NCBI RefSeq assembly: GCF_020360975.1 | Contig: NW_025408672.1 | Location: forward strand, 558,001-622,000 | Source of the DNA: Hirsutella rhossiliensis | Lineage: Eukaryota > Ascomycota > Sordariomycetes > Hypocreales > Ophiocordycipitaceae | Reading direction: 5' to 3' | Length of the DNA stretch: 64,000 bases | Shown: piece by piece, positions 1 through 11,514 of the stretch | Layout: each line of letters opens with the position of its first letter | How positions within the stretch are numbered: the first letter of the stretch is position 1 | Position numbers and translations under genes: made by a program | The notes under the pieces: model-generated | Seen by the model: only the letters and a program-made list of their open reading frames with translations | What the model was told of the DNA's origin: nothing | The model's database searches: none

Positions 1-3000
1 CCCGGGGTGGAGCAGACGTGGGTGCGTGAGTGGGCGCGCCCCTATCAAGCGCGTCCGCCGCCGCCGCCTTACACGGCCGCATAATACAGGGCCAAGACGC
101 CGCGTTTCGTTTGCGGCCCTGTCACGCGAGCCCCCGTCGGCGTGGGGCGTCGGAGAAGCAGAGAAGAAAACGGATGCAAAAGGCAAAAACCACACGACCG
201 CCTTGCCCGCTCCTGGACGCCGGCCGAGAGTCTATAGCTTGACCGCCGTGCGCGTCCAACCAAAGCTGCAGAAAAGCAGCAACCATGTCCCATTGGCAAG
301 CGAATCAAGGTCCCGGAGGAGCATGTTTGGACAAAAGAAGACACTCTTTCCTTTGTTCGGCCTGCTGCTGCTGTGCTACCGAGCGACCATGTTTCCCCAG
401 GCCGTCACATCTCGACTGCGCAGATGCGGCCAAGAACCAAACCCCTCCCCCCCTCCCTCGCTCACTTCCATCCTCTCTGCCCAGAGAAGGCAGCAGCAAC
501 TGCTTGTTGGCCTCGTGTGTCTCGTGTCAGCCATGTGCCGGGGTAGCAGCAGCAGCAGCAGCAGCAGCACCACCACCACCACCACCACCACCGGCCGTGG
601 CTTATTCTTCCTCCTCAGACGCCTCCGCTCCGAACCATGGGACCGGCCAAGGCCAGGGACCGACCGACCGAACTGACCGACTCTCTCTTTGTCCTTCCTC
701 CCCGCGTACATAGGCTAGACTCCCCCATTATAGGCCACCTATCGTGCTCCGCATCCCGGCTCGGCTGGCCGCCGCCGCCCCCGAAATCCAAGACATGTCC
801 GTCTGTGGAGGGAAAGCCGAACGATCTGCCGAACGCCTCCCCCCTCCCCCCTTTCCCCCTTGTCCTCCCCTCCCCTCCCCTTCCCCTCACCCCACCATGA
901 AATCTCCTTTTCTCTCGTCCTCTCTTCAGCCCCCCCCCTCCCCCCTCCCTTGCTGCTGAGGCTGATGCAAGCCAAGGCACGGCAAGCCAAGGTAGACTTA
1001 TTACAGGGGGGCAAACATGTGTCGTCCTCGTCCACATACATGTATATGTATGTATGTACCTACAGCAGTCGATACATTGACGTGCATGCGGTGCTTTTTC
1101 GTGTAGATGAACACACCCTCCACCGTCTCTGCCGAGGCTCAGCTCGCCCCAGCCTCGGGTCCGTCTCGTCGTGGCGTCACCTCGGGAAGGCCGCTTTTGC
1201 CCTGAGGGCGAGACAGACGAGGCAAGAAAAAGGAAGAACAAGAACAACGATTCCTTTCCATCATCAGCAAGGCTGTGTAGCCATGTAACAGATATGCACC
1301 AGCCGGTCTTTCGGTCCCCCTTCTCCCCGGATATGCTGAACCTCAAACAAGCATGACTCGTTTCTGCCGGCCCCTCATCTGATTCCTCGACTCTCCAGAA
1401 CATGGATCGCGTGATATACGGCAAGTCTAGCGCCACATCCGTCCTCCTGTGCTTCGTACGGACGAGGTAGCATCGTCCTACGTAGAGGCACGTAGAAAGG
1501 CAAAGTTTCTTCCCTTTCGCGCGGCAAAAGCAACGAGCAAGACAAGCAGTACAGCTTCCCGGCTTCCTTTTCTGCTGCCTTGCCTGCTTGCTTCTTCCTC
1601 GGCAGTCTCGGTGGCGCGCCTCTTCGCCCTTCTTCATTGGTAGCGACATTACGGCCAGATCCCCACGTTCTGCCTCTTCCCCTTTCTTTTTCTTCGGCTT
1701 TTCTTCTTACGACTAGCCTGCTCCCCCATCTGACTCTAGGGCATCGTCTTGGTAACCAATGACTGGGGGTCGCGGCCGTCGTCATCGCCGCCTCGGGCAA
1801 AGGGCGAACTTCCGCCATGACGGACAAAAGCGTCCTTCAGCTGCCTCTCCCCCGCACTCCCATCCGGCCGGGACGGTGATCCTGGTCCGGCCCGGCAGTC
1901 ACCAGACATGCATGCGTGTGTGTGTAGGCAATCCTCCTACCCTCATCACCACCGCCAGCATGGCTCCCTTGATCCAGCCGCGATCCCGCCCCCAAAGACA
2001 GGATCCATGTCTCACCGTCTTCTCCCTTGTTTCTCGTCTTTCTTTTTCTTTCCCGCGTGAGAACCACCAAGCAAGATGGACTGATTTCCAGTCCCCGGCA
2101 TCGTGTCTCGGGAGCCCGTCCGAAGAGCACCATCCGTCGCTCTTCTTTTCCCAGCCACGCATTCCCTCCTACAGGCACCCGCGTTTTCTCTTTCAGTCCT
2201 CACTGCTTCCGTGCCGGATGATGCAGCAAGCAAACCATCGTCAGCATCCACCCGTCCGTCCACGACATACATACTGCAACCTACTCACAACTCACCCACA
2301 CACACACGCACGCATGCCATGGCTTGAACTTCCATTGATCCGGCGCCACCAAGACCCCCCGACCGAGCGCTCGTGCCGCACATGCAACTGTCAGTCTGTA
2401 CTCCGTGTGTTATGTGACGTATGTCTTCCGTACGCTCATGCCGTGGCACCATGACGACGAGCGGAATCCATGCCGAGCGGGCAACAGAGCACCTCGTCTA
2501 TTCCGTCCGTCAGCCGCCGTGCACCCGTCACGGCCCATGTCGAACAAGCACGGCCCAAGCATGCACGTAGCCTATTTGCACTCGAGCGCACCAGCACTGT
2601 TCCCCGCCCGGCTCGGCCGAAGGACAGGCAAAGCCGTGCGCCGCCAAGCAACAGGAGCCAGAAGCTAACGCATCTAGAAGCCAACGTTCGAATAAACTAT
2701 TTAAAAAAAGAAACGCGTCCGTCTGTCCGATCCGGGGACCCGGAAGAGAGGCGATTGGCTGGCCTCGACGCACCGTGCAGACAGCCATCCGGTAAGCGAT
2801 GCTATTCTGACCCGGAGCCAGTAGAGTCGATGGGGGCCGTCGCCGATCCTGCGCCTGCCTTTGTTCCTCTCCTTACAGTCTCTCTTGGCGATGGAGCGGC
2901 TGCCCATGTGGCTGTCACAACTACCATGCACGGCCGTTGTGATGCTAGCATACACGGATGATGCACTTTGCATGCATGTATGACTGCGGCCTTTCTACGT

Positions 3001-3640
3001 ACTGCAACAGTGGCACCACATGCCGCAGCGAAAACAACAAGTCCTCTCGCCGCAGAAACAGTAGACAGCCCGTGTCCGCACATGGCCAGGGCATGTCCCC
3101 GTCCGGAGGCCACGATGCGGAGCCCGTCCGGCCCCACGATGCGCTTCTCGCCGATCCCCGGCCGACCCCCCGGCCCCGGTCCGGCCCTTCTCAGCGTCGA
3201 TTAATCGTCCGAGTATCTCCGCCTCTATTCGCCTTTTGCGTATATTTCCCTGTAATCGTCTTCAAATGGCCGCATTCATCTCCTGGTGTATGCATGCATG
3301 GCAATGCCGGGCGCCACGAGGACTGAACGCCGCTCCAATGCAACTACTTGTCCGCTCACACGACAGTCGTCGAATGAAATCTGCTTCTCTCCCCATCGCC
3401 CAATGCCCGGGCGGCCATCGTCCGACCCTGGGCTTTCCGACGAGAGGAAACAACGTGGCAAGCCGCGAGGGCATCGTGCATACCATGACATGTAAACCGC
3501 CATGCCGGCCCCTGAACTGCCCACTTGCACTTTCTCCCTGTCGTTGCAGCGACACAGTACACAGATGGATGCAGGGCATGCAGGGCACACGAGAGAGCGC
3601 ACGGCTTCAAGTGACGATTGGCATCAATGTACATACCTAT
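1..3640. other. GC-rich stretch without a supportable gene
   Basis: No reading frame here looks coding on either strand; the longer open frames are low-complexity products of GC-rich sequence and most lack an ATG. It holds a trinucleotide microsatellite (545-592), a nearly pure polypyrimidine tract (about 841-895, runs of CCCTCC and CCTTCCCC) of the kind found in filamentous-fungal promoters and 5' UTRs, and a short TATG-rich stretch near 1034-1060. It may be the long leader or regulatory region of a gene lying partly outside the window, or a non-coding transcript. I see no tRNA or rRNA. Confidence 0.5.
545..592. repeat. AGC/ACC compound microsatellite
   Basis: About eight AGC units run directly into about eight ACC units. 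The tract could code for poly-Ser/poly-Thr or poly-Ala/poly-Pro, which explains the open frames through it, but no surrounding gene is supported. Confidence 0.9.
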
Positions 3641-4306
3641 CTAATCCGACGTCTTCCTCGGCCACGGCCACCATCCCTCCAACGGCTTGTCGTTATATAT
3701 TGCGTTGAAGCTATTTGCAGGACAAGCCGACTCATACCCGTATATTTCCTGTGACTTCTCATTAAAGGCAGTGACTCTGTATACCTTGTCCAGCGAAAGA
3801 TGGTGCAGCCTGATCTTTGAAAGCACAGACGTCTTGCGGGCGTACACCACGAGAATCGCATTCCAATGCCTTCTTCCGCGCCTCGATACATCCATGAGAT
3901 GGTAGATGCGACCGAAAATCCAGCCACGGCTGCGCGCATACCCTGGGATTTCATTTTCGTCCAGGATGAAATGCGAGCATTCTGTTCGCACATTGGCCTC
4001 GGAGAAATGGAAACCCTCCCTCATGAGACGGGGCACATTGCCGTAAACGAATAGATGGGCTTCCCAGTCCACGTCTGGGTTTATTATCTCTGTCTTGACA
4101 TCTGACCGCAATGTGACGCACATGTCTTGTTGTCCAAGTTTCTGGTGAAGAGCGCATCCGCCCAATTTCGCGTCCGCCACCGTCTTCCAGTTCGAGTCTC
4201 GGCCCTGGGCAGGAGATGGGCCTGGATCAAAGCTGTATGGCGGTGGAGATGCAGCCGGCTGCTTCGAGTCTTGCTCCGAGTCTTGCGTTTGCGGTTCTTG
4301 CCGCAT
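3641..4306 (-). CDS. Orphan protein, about 221 aa
   Basis: I do not recognise this protein. The frame reads cleanly from an ATG at 4306 to a stop at 3641. The first 40 residues are rich in Gln, Ser and Pro (for example AASPPPYSFDPGPSP) and look disordered. The remaining 170 residues have a mixed, globular composition with several Trp and His and no signal peptide or membrane helix. The same frame stays open upstream of the ATG to about 4400 without another Met and still looks coding (FNLRNTKVGDINLERTIFG), so a spliced 5' exon may exist and the start is uncertain. It ends in a Trp/Pro-rich tail (WWPWPRK). Confidence 0.55.
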   Translation of the reverse strand: MRQEPQTQDSEQDSKQPAASPPPYSFDPGPSPAQGRDSNWKTVADAKLGGCALHQKLGQQDMCVTLRSDVKTEIINPDVDWEAHLFVYGNVPRLMREGFHFSEANVRTECSHFILDENEIPGYARSRGWIFGRIYHLMDVSRRGRRHWNAILVVYARKTSVLSKIRLHHLSLDKVYRVTAFNEKSQEIYGYESACPANSFNAIYNDKPLEGWWPWPRKTSD

Positions 4307-6049
4307 GGTTGCGGCTTCCAATACGTTTCCGAAGATCGTTCTTTCGAGGTTGATGTCTCCGACCTTGGTGTTTCTGAGGTTGAATGTAGGCCACCGGAGC
4401 CTAAGCGATCAAGTTGTAGCAGGTAGCAGGAGCTGCCTATGCCGATGGAATTGCCTCTGGTTGTGAGCGTGCAGAGTGTGCCAGCTGAGATTGCATTGTG
4501 AAGGATGGGCAATCATTTGAGAGAGCAGAGCGGCCTCAACATATACTCGCTTCTTCTTTTGGCTGATCGAGTTGATGCAATGCTTTCTGTGGCTTACCCA
4601 AGTCTTGTTTATGCTTTGCGGCGGATACTAAGTGACGCTGGTGCCTGAAGCGAAAGCACTCAGACACAAACTTATCTACCGAGGCTGAGCAAGGTCATTT
4701 GACGGGCTTTGCTGCAGGGCTGGGAGAGCACCAGGCACCGTGACCGTGGCTTGAGGAACCCAGAGGGACAAACTTACCTACTGAGGCTGAGCAAGGTCAT
4801 TTGTCGGGGTTTGCTGCCATCGGCCAGTGCTGAGAGAGCACCAGGTGCCGTGAAGACGAGCGAACAGACCGTGGCTAGAGAAACTCAATGAGACTGGAAC
4901 GAACCTAGCCGTCCGCTCACATCGACGACGGGCACTGCAGAGTCAACAGGCCCGGCCAAGGTCACGTCGAGGCTGAAGAGAGGCTTTGGTATCGAGAAAA
5001 CATGGTTTTGCCTTGTATCTACCCTTGAAGAGCATATCCTGATGCTGCCGAACACACCATCAGTACACATTATCATCAGCCTCTCACGGTGCCTTTGGCC
5101 CAATCAGCCAAGCCTCAAAACACCTGTTCTTACAAGTCCACGCCCACTCGCTCGCCGCCCACCGACCATGGGTAACAAGTCCCCCTCCCCCACACCCGGG
5201 GCCTTCTCAGGTATTATGGAATGTTTGGATGGCTGGAGATGGGGTCAGGGGAACGATTTCGGATGCGAGTTGTGTCCTGCCAAAGGCCCACCAAGCCCTT
5301 GTCGTCAGACTCGTCACGCAGCACAGCATGACGAGTCCGATGCCCAAGTACAGCAGTCCCCGGAAATCGCCTTGGAGACACGATAACGACGCCTCCTCGC
5401 AAGGGGCTGCTCGAGTCGGGCCGTTCGTCTCAAGCAAGCCAAGCCCACGCTCCATCGTGTATGTATCGCCTGTCCATGCTGTACATACATGCCATGTGCC
5501 ATGCCCCCGTCCTTGATGCGTGAAAGTGCACTTCTCGACGTTGCAATCTTCCTCTCTTCATCCCAGCCACGGCGGCCGACACGCGAGGCGCAAATCGCTC
5601 CCGGCCTGCAATAAGCCGGTGGCACTCTGAGTGGCCCCATCAATCAAGGTCCATTTCATCTGGAGAAACACGTGGCGACAGAGGTTCGTCTCCAACCGAT
5701 ACAACCTCATGCCACCTTCCCGGGAGCTTGCGTCAACAGTAGGCAGTCAAAGAATTTAAGCATCAGTTAAGAGCAGCTCGTCACACTAGCTTCTGGTCGC
5801 CAACAAATCTGTTTGCACTCTCCCCCCGAAATAGCCATAACCTGTGGAGGAGGTTCCCCAAAAAAGACAAGCAGAAGAAAGCAGTTCCAAAAAAACACAC
5901 AAACGAATAGCAAAGGGTGCAGGGCTCTCCCGCCCCATCCCAAGTATGTTCTCTCCGCTCCCGGCGCGTTGCCTCGGTGGACCGTCTGTGCCATCAGTTG
6001 GAGCCTCGGCCACTCATTCCGGGACACCCGTCCTGGCCGGTGTACTTCC
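4307..6049. other. Intergenic, no gene seen
   Basis: About 1.7 kb between the orphan gene and the WSC-domain gene. Apart from a direct repeat (4666-4853), nothing coding or structural is supported. The part closest to 6049 is probably 3' UTR of the minus-strand WSC gene. Confidence 0.5.
4666..4853. repeat. Imperfect direct repeat, two units
   Basis: Unit 1 (4666-4743) and unit 2 (4768-4853) both begin ACAAACTTA and end with GAGAGCACCAGG followed by a GCCGTGA-like end. They share the central phrase GAGGCTGAGCAAGGTCATTT. Unit 2 carries about 8 extra bases. The units are separated by 24 bp, so this is a local duplication of roughly 100 bp that has since diverged. Confidence 0.85.
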
Positions 6050-8664
6050 TCAGAGAATCAACGCCTCCTTCAGCACCAAACGAGCCACCGGTCCGTACTC
6101 TTGGGGGGCCGGCCGTGGCCCAGATTGCGCAGGGGCTGGTGGCTGGGCGGCAGGCGTTATCGTTGGTCTCCCATCAGCAGATGGCTGGCGGCTCATTGGT
6201 TCCCCTGCCAGGCCCGTTCCTGCGGGTGCCGGGCCTGGAGGCGCTTTTCCTGCGTCTGGCTGGCTCGCCCCGCCGGGGCCCATGAAGACAGATATCGCCC
6301 AGCTGCCTCCGCAGCGTTGGCTTCCTGCACCCTGGCAAGCCGTGTCACAGAAGCTCTCGGGCAGGCGCACGGCGTCGTCGCGGATGGACGAGCCACACCA
6401 GCACTCTGTCCCACACTCCGTGCCGCCAAACGAGTACCCCTTCGAGTCGCAATGGTCGATGCACGTTCCATTCGACATGTCCCCCCGGAGGTAGTCCAGC
6501 GGCCTGGACCCGACCAGCGTCCTGTTGATGGCGTCCTGAAAACATCCCAGATACTTCCAATCGCGAGCTGCGACGTCGCCCGGCACAGGGGTGCTGCCCG
6601 CTGGTGCTGCACTGGCTGGCGTTGGCGTGGCCTGTTCGGCTGCTGTCGGAGGCTGGCTTGTGGACGCGGGACCACTGTCGGACACGCAGTACCAACCGGA
6701 CTTGCAATGGAAGCATGGCCAGCCCAAGCCGCAAGGGGCAACTTGAGCCGGCGTTTCCTGCGGAGGACAGAACCATCCGTTGAGGCAGTCGGAGCATCGG
6801 AATCCTCGGCCGGGACAAGGACCCAAGTCGTTATCCGGAGGGCTGGCCATGACACCCTGTGAACAGTCGTTGCTTGAGGAGCAAGACGGGCACGGAGGGC
6901 ATTCCACTACGGGACAGCTCGTCAGTTGCACCGCTGTACTCGCCGGCGAAACAGCGGCAGGGCTCGCTGCCAAGGTCCATGTGTAAGTCATCTATCCGTT
7001 CGACACAGGGGCCATCAGATCCATACCTGGCAAGGATGGAGAAGACCCCGGCGTCTGGGTGCCTGGCACTGCAACAGTTGATGGCGACTTGGTCGCATCA
7101 CCGGAAGATGCACTTTGCTGCGCCTGACTCGTCTTTTGCCTGGCATCTGGCAAGTTCGCCGCCGTGACCGATGCAACTTGACTTTCCGCACATGTCGTCG
7201 ACGCCGGCGAGGGAACGCCCGTTGGCTGGCTCTGCAGCGGTCCGTATGCCTGAGGACTCGCAATAGATATAATGTTCCAAGAAGCCGCGTCTGCAGCCAT
7301 TGTACCCGCCGCAGCCGATCCGGGATTCAACGTAATGACGCTGGCGGAGACCGACGCCGGGCCCTGGCCCGCAGACGAGCAGGGCACGACGGCCTCGAGG
7401 GGGACGCCTTGCACGTTTTGGCCGATGGCACAGAGCGTCTCGCCCAGGCGGTTCGCGGCAGCGTAGACAATGACGGCGACCTGGTCGAGAATGACCTGCA
7501 GTTCGGGTCGCAGGGCGGTCCTCATGGTGCTTGTGATCTCGTTGATGACGGCGATGCCCTGCGTGACAATATTCTTCAAGGCCCCTGACAGATCGGAAAG
7601 GCTCACAGGATCATGTTGGTCCAACTGTTTGCCGAGGGCAGCAGCAATGGCAGGAAGAATGAGAGGGAGGAGATCGACGGTCTTGACTGAAGCCTGCTGG
7701 GCCACTTGGGGAATGGCAGAAGCCACAGCATCTGCGTCGATGGGCAAGGCCTCCAGAACGACATCCATCAGTCGGGCGGCTGCTCCAGCGTCTACGGGAA
7801 CAGCTTGCGCGACCACGTCTGACAGGGGACCGAGCAACGAGACGACTTGGCTGCCAAGTGTTGACGGTGCGTCGCGCGCTCGCAATCGATTGATAGCTCC
7901 AAGGTGCTCGTTTCCTTGCCTAGACTCTCGTCCGGCTAAGCCGCCCAGGAAACCGGCCGTCAAACTCCAGGTCGGAGATGCATCTGCTCCTGGGCCAATG
8001 GGAGAAGGCGTAAAAGGCAAAGTCTGAGAGGCTTCGGGCGTCTTGTCGGCGATGTGCTCAGGGGTGCTTGACGCAGATGACTCAAGTGTCGTGGTGGATT
8101 CGGAGCCAGACAAGATAACAGAGGGCTTGACCACCTTGCTCAGGGCTTCGATCAAGGCGTCGAGCAGGGCAAGCGATGGGCTCTGCGAGTACTGCGTTGC
8201 AGCGGCATCGTCGACTTGACTGGTTTTCGATTCGGCCTCTCCGTCGATCGGAACCAAAGACACGGTCTCCGTCATGACAGCTGGGCGTGAGGAGACTGAC
8301 AGCGAAGCCACCGAGCTCTCGTGGCGCGGGTTTTGTGTCTCCTCGTGCTGGGTGTCCTGGGGGTTTGTAGCAGCGGCGGGGGACGCGGGCGACGGGTCAG
8401 CCTGGGTCACTCGTTAGCCATCGGCCACGATGACCTGTCAGCGGATACACTCCTCACCTGGTGAGCAAGAATGGCGCCAAGTTGAAACTGTCGCTTCGCG
8501 TGACTGCCTGCTTGCATGTTGACCGCCTCTTCGGCTACCAGGCTGACGGAACCGATGGCAGCAAGGGTTAGAATGAAGAGGCCGACAAGCACAAGGGCAC
8601 GGCTCTGCGTCGTGAGAACTCGAGGAGCCGGCCGGCCGCGTAGGCCTTTGTCGTAGCCCTGCAT
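6050..8664 (-). CDS. Membrane-anchored WSC-domain protein
   Basis: A three-exon model closes in phase: 8664-8458, 8401-7027 and 6966-6050, about 832 aa. Intron 1 (56 nt) has GTGAGG, GCTAACG and CAG. Intron 2 (60 nt) has GTATGG, CTTAC and CAG. Near the N-terminus is one hydrophobic helix (ALVLVGLFILTLAAIGSV), likely a type II signal anchor. A long Ser/Thr/Ala/Pro-rich stalk follows, then a Cys-rich block with CPPCPSC and paired GW(F/Y)C motifs. Next comes a WSC domain (WKYLGCFQD, about 80 residues, ending near SWAISVFMG) with its conserved Cys pattern, and a Pro-rich tail. WSC domains bind cell-wall glycans in fungal stress sensors and secreted lectins, but here the domain is C-terminal to the helix. 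The start is uncertain: the frame is open above 8664 without Met, and a short upstream exon is possible. Confidence 0.75.
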
Positions 8665-9394
8665 GTCGTGCACGAGCTGCGCAAAGGTTTCGTCGAGAGG
8701 ACTAAGATGCGTTCCAAGAGAGCGTTCCAAAACTGGATTCCCAAAAGCGGTTCCAAAAAACGAATCTCAAGTCTGAAGAAAGGAGGCGAGTCGTGTTGGT
8801 TGAAGGAGGATGAGGAAGACGGAGAAGCAGAGGAGCAAGTTTGAGGGCGGAAAGCCCAACTCTTGCCATGTTTGCGCGCCATGTCACTTGTTGCTGCCTC
8901 GCACTCAGTCACTGAGAAGGCTGGAGAGCCGCTGCCAGGGTAAAACCAGGGTAAACCAGGGTAAAAAGGCCAACCAGGGCCAGCAAGTTACCTTGGAAGG
9001 AGCCGCATTTCGCCTGCGGCTTGCTCGCTTCTCTTCGCGTCTGAGCGGCATGGTCCATTGCCGCGACTTTCCCCTTGCCGGGGACCAAAACGGAATAGGC
9101 GGGAGCTGCAGAGATGAGATGAAAGCGTGGCCTCGTACTTGGTTTCCTTGCTCTGAGCGAGTGCGTTCCTGGGGCTCGTGAATGCTCGCGCGCAGACTCT
9201 TATGCTAGCGGGAGCCGAGGGATGGCGGAAGCACAAACAAGACAGCCATCTTTGTGGTCGGCGTCCAACCCCCCAATGGCCTCCTCCCTTGCTTTTCTTT
9301 CATTCATTCCTTCTTTCACATCCTCCGGCAACAGTAATGTATCCAACAAATCTCTTACAAGGCTCCGTTCTCGTACAAGGCACCCTGTCACCCC
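8665..9394. promoter_or_regulatory. Upstream region of WSC gene, with short tandem repeat
   Basis: About 730 bp separate the WSC gene start from the 3' end of the NAPRT gene; both are on the minus strand. At 8935-8979 the motif CCAGGGTAAA occurs three times in tandem, followed by a weaker fourth copy. It may include the 5' UTR or a short first exon of the WSC gene. No other gene is supported. Confidence 0.45.
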
Positions 9395-10894
9395 CTATTT
9401 GGCATCTTCCTTACCCCATCGCGACGTTTCATCCCCCTCCTCCCACGCGCGCTCCACGTAGCCGAGCTCGCGCTTTACCTGCTCTACAACCTCCTTGTCT
9501 CCCGTGTTCTTGCCGGCGTTGTCGCTGCCCGGTGTCAGGAGATGCGGCTGTTGGATGAGTGGCAGTGCTGGCTTACCTGATCTTGATGGCCGCTCGCCCT
9601 GCCGCTGAGCTGAGCTTGATGACAATGTTCAAGGGCACAGACTTTGTTCCCGTCTTGAGATGGGTAAAGTCGTTTGTCAAGAAAGTCCCGACGCCAAAGG
9701 TGGGCTCGAACCCATACTCGTCAGCGATTCGCTTGTATTCCAAGCAACTTTCAATGTTGAGCGAGTCTGAAAAGACGATTGTCTTCTTGTCCGTGATGCC
9801 CTGCTCATCGTAGTACGCCCGCATCATCTTGACGTACTCGGCGGGGTCGCCAGAGTCCTGCCGCACTCCGCTGAACAGCTCGGCGTACGTCTTGCTGCTG
9901 CCGTCGGGCTTCTGAAAGACGTCGGGTGAGGCGCCGCCGTTGACGGGCCGGATCGGGAGGCTGAATGACCGGAGGAACTCTTGCGTGCCAAACGTATCCG
10001 TCAGGGCAATGGCGAGATTCGTGCCGAAGCAGCTGACCCAGTGCCGCAGCGCCTCCTCGGTGGCCTTTTTGTAGTCACCGATGATGGCCGCGGTGCCCAT
10101 GAACCACTCGTGGGCCACCGTCCCGACAGGTGGGATCCCGAATCGCATGGCCAGATGAACGTTGCTCGTGCCCGACAATCTTCCGGGGAAGCCTTTCGCG
10201 GCAGCCTCCTTGGACGCCCTGACGAGGCCCCGGAACACCAGGGCCTGGGTATGGTAGTCGCGTCTCCTGCGAGTGCCAAATTCGGACGTTGTGCATCCGG
10301 CCTCGAGCAGCTGCATTCCCTTGGCAAAGGCCTGGTCCTCCTGGCCGTCGTAGTTCCAGTCGGTGTCGACGAAGCGAAAGTAGGCCTCGGAGGCGAGCGC
10401 CAGGAGCGGTATCTCGTAAAGAATCGTTCCAGACCATGTTCCCTGGATCTTTATGTCAATGTCGCCAATGTCGGAGTCGGCGCCCGTGTCATCGCCGCCG
10501 GGCGTGAACGTCACAAAGACTTCTTGTCGAGGCCGCAGTCGGAAATCCTTCAGATACTCGAGGTAGTCGGGGGCGAGGTACTTGCAGTGTGTCTGCAGGA
10601 ACCGATACTCGTCGGCAGAGAGCGAAATGTTGCCAAGCTCTAGGTGCATTGGTCAGACCGTGGGCCAATCCAAGCGTGCCGCTGGAGGCGGGACTCACTT
10701 CTTATTTGTTCGTCAAGCCACCTGAAGCCGGCCCTTGACAGGCGCTTGTCGGGGGTGCGGTTCGTGTAGGCATAAGTCACGGGTACGTCCTTGAAGAACT
10801 TGAAGACGGCGCATTGCATCGTCAGCTTGTACAGGTCCGTGTCCAGGAAGGAAATGACCCCCTCGGGATACGGCGACGAGCTATTGAAGTCCAT
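9395..10894 (-). CDS. NPT1: Nicotinate phosphoribosyltransferase
   Basis: Converts nicotinate and PRPP to nicotinate mononucleotide, with ATP hydrolysis, in the Preiss-Handler NAD salvage pathway (cytosol or nucleus). Three exons close in phase: 10894-10699, 10639-9577 and 9524-9395, about 462 aa, near the usual fungal length. Intron 1 is 59 nt (GTGAGT..CCTAG) and intron 2 is 52 nt (GTAAGC..GGCAG). Family landmarks are [12 protein letters not shown] at the N-terminus, [30 protein letters not shown] (conserved active-site His region), [17 protein letters not shown] and [10 protein letters not shown]. The last exon supplies the terminal [10 protein letters not shown] helix. The ATG at 10894 is the first in frame and is directly followed by conserved sequence. 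It is divergently transcribed from the UTP4 homologue. Confidence 0.95.
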
Positions 10895-11514
10895 GATGGC
10901 GATGGACCCCGCAACAGTTGAAGCGGGAAGAAATCGGCGGCGAAGCCCTGAAGGTAGTCTTTACATGTGCCGGCGGCTATGCAGTGCTGGCCGTTTGCGT
11001 CCGTGTCTCAGGCTTGCGAAGGATTGTGAGGCGCGCGGTCGCCGGCATGGGTTCGGGTTTGACTCTGATGGTGCGCCGGATGCTCTATTGCAAGTCAGGA
11101 GGGCGAAAAATGTCCCAGTACAGCTCCAAGCCACAATAGCCGCTGTGAGACGGCAAAGGAGCTGGGCTGGCAAGGGTGAAGAAGCAAAGAAGCCAGATCG
11201 TCATCGCAAAAATGACTCGACTTGACGTGCGGTTGAGGAAGGGTACGTACTGGTGGGGTGGAGGGGTAGCGCAGCGCACTGACCACAGCTTAAATGCTTT
11301 TGATCAGGGTCGCAGGAGCAAAAAAAACTTCGGGACGAGGCTGAACGGTTGATTTTTTCTTCGCACCCAGCAGCGCGATTACGGCATCTTCCCGCACCAC
11401 AGCCTTGACACGTCCGGCGGCGAGAAGCGACCACTCGGACGCAAGGGCTGTCATTAGCACGCGATTGGACAGCTGCGGCGCAAGCTGGGCGCAGGCAGAG
11501 CAAAGGCGGGCATC
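10895..11514. promoter_or_regulatory. Shared divergent promoter region NPT1/UTP4
   Basis: A 620-bp gap lies between two start codons on opposite strands. It must contain both 5' UTRs and promoters. I see no convincing TATA box or known operator and no conserved ORF, so the core elements cannot be placed from sequence alone. Confidence 0.5.

Noticed and set aside
615..1649. 344-codon minus-strand frame in the GC-rich start of the window
   Set aside because: Low-complexity Gly/Arg/Lys composition over polypyrimidine and microsatellite tracts; no domain and no splice support.
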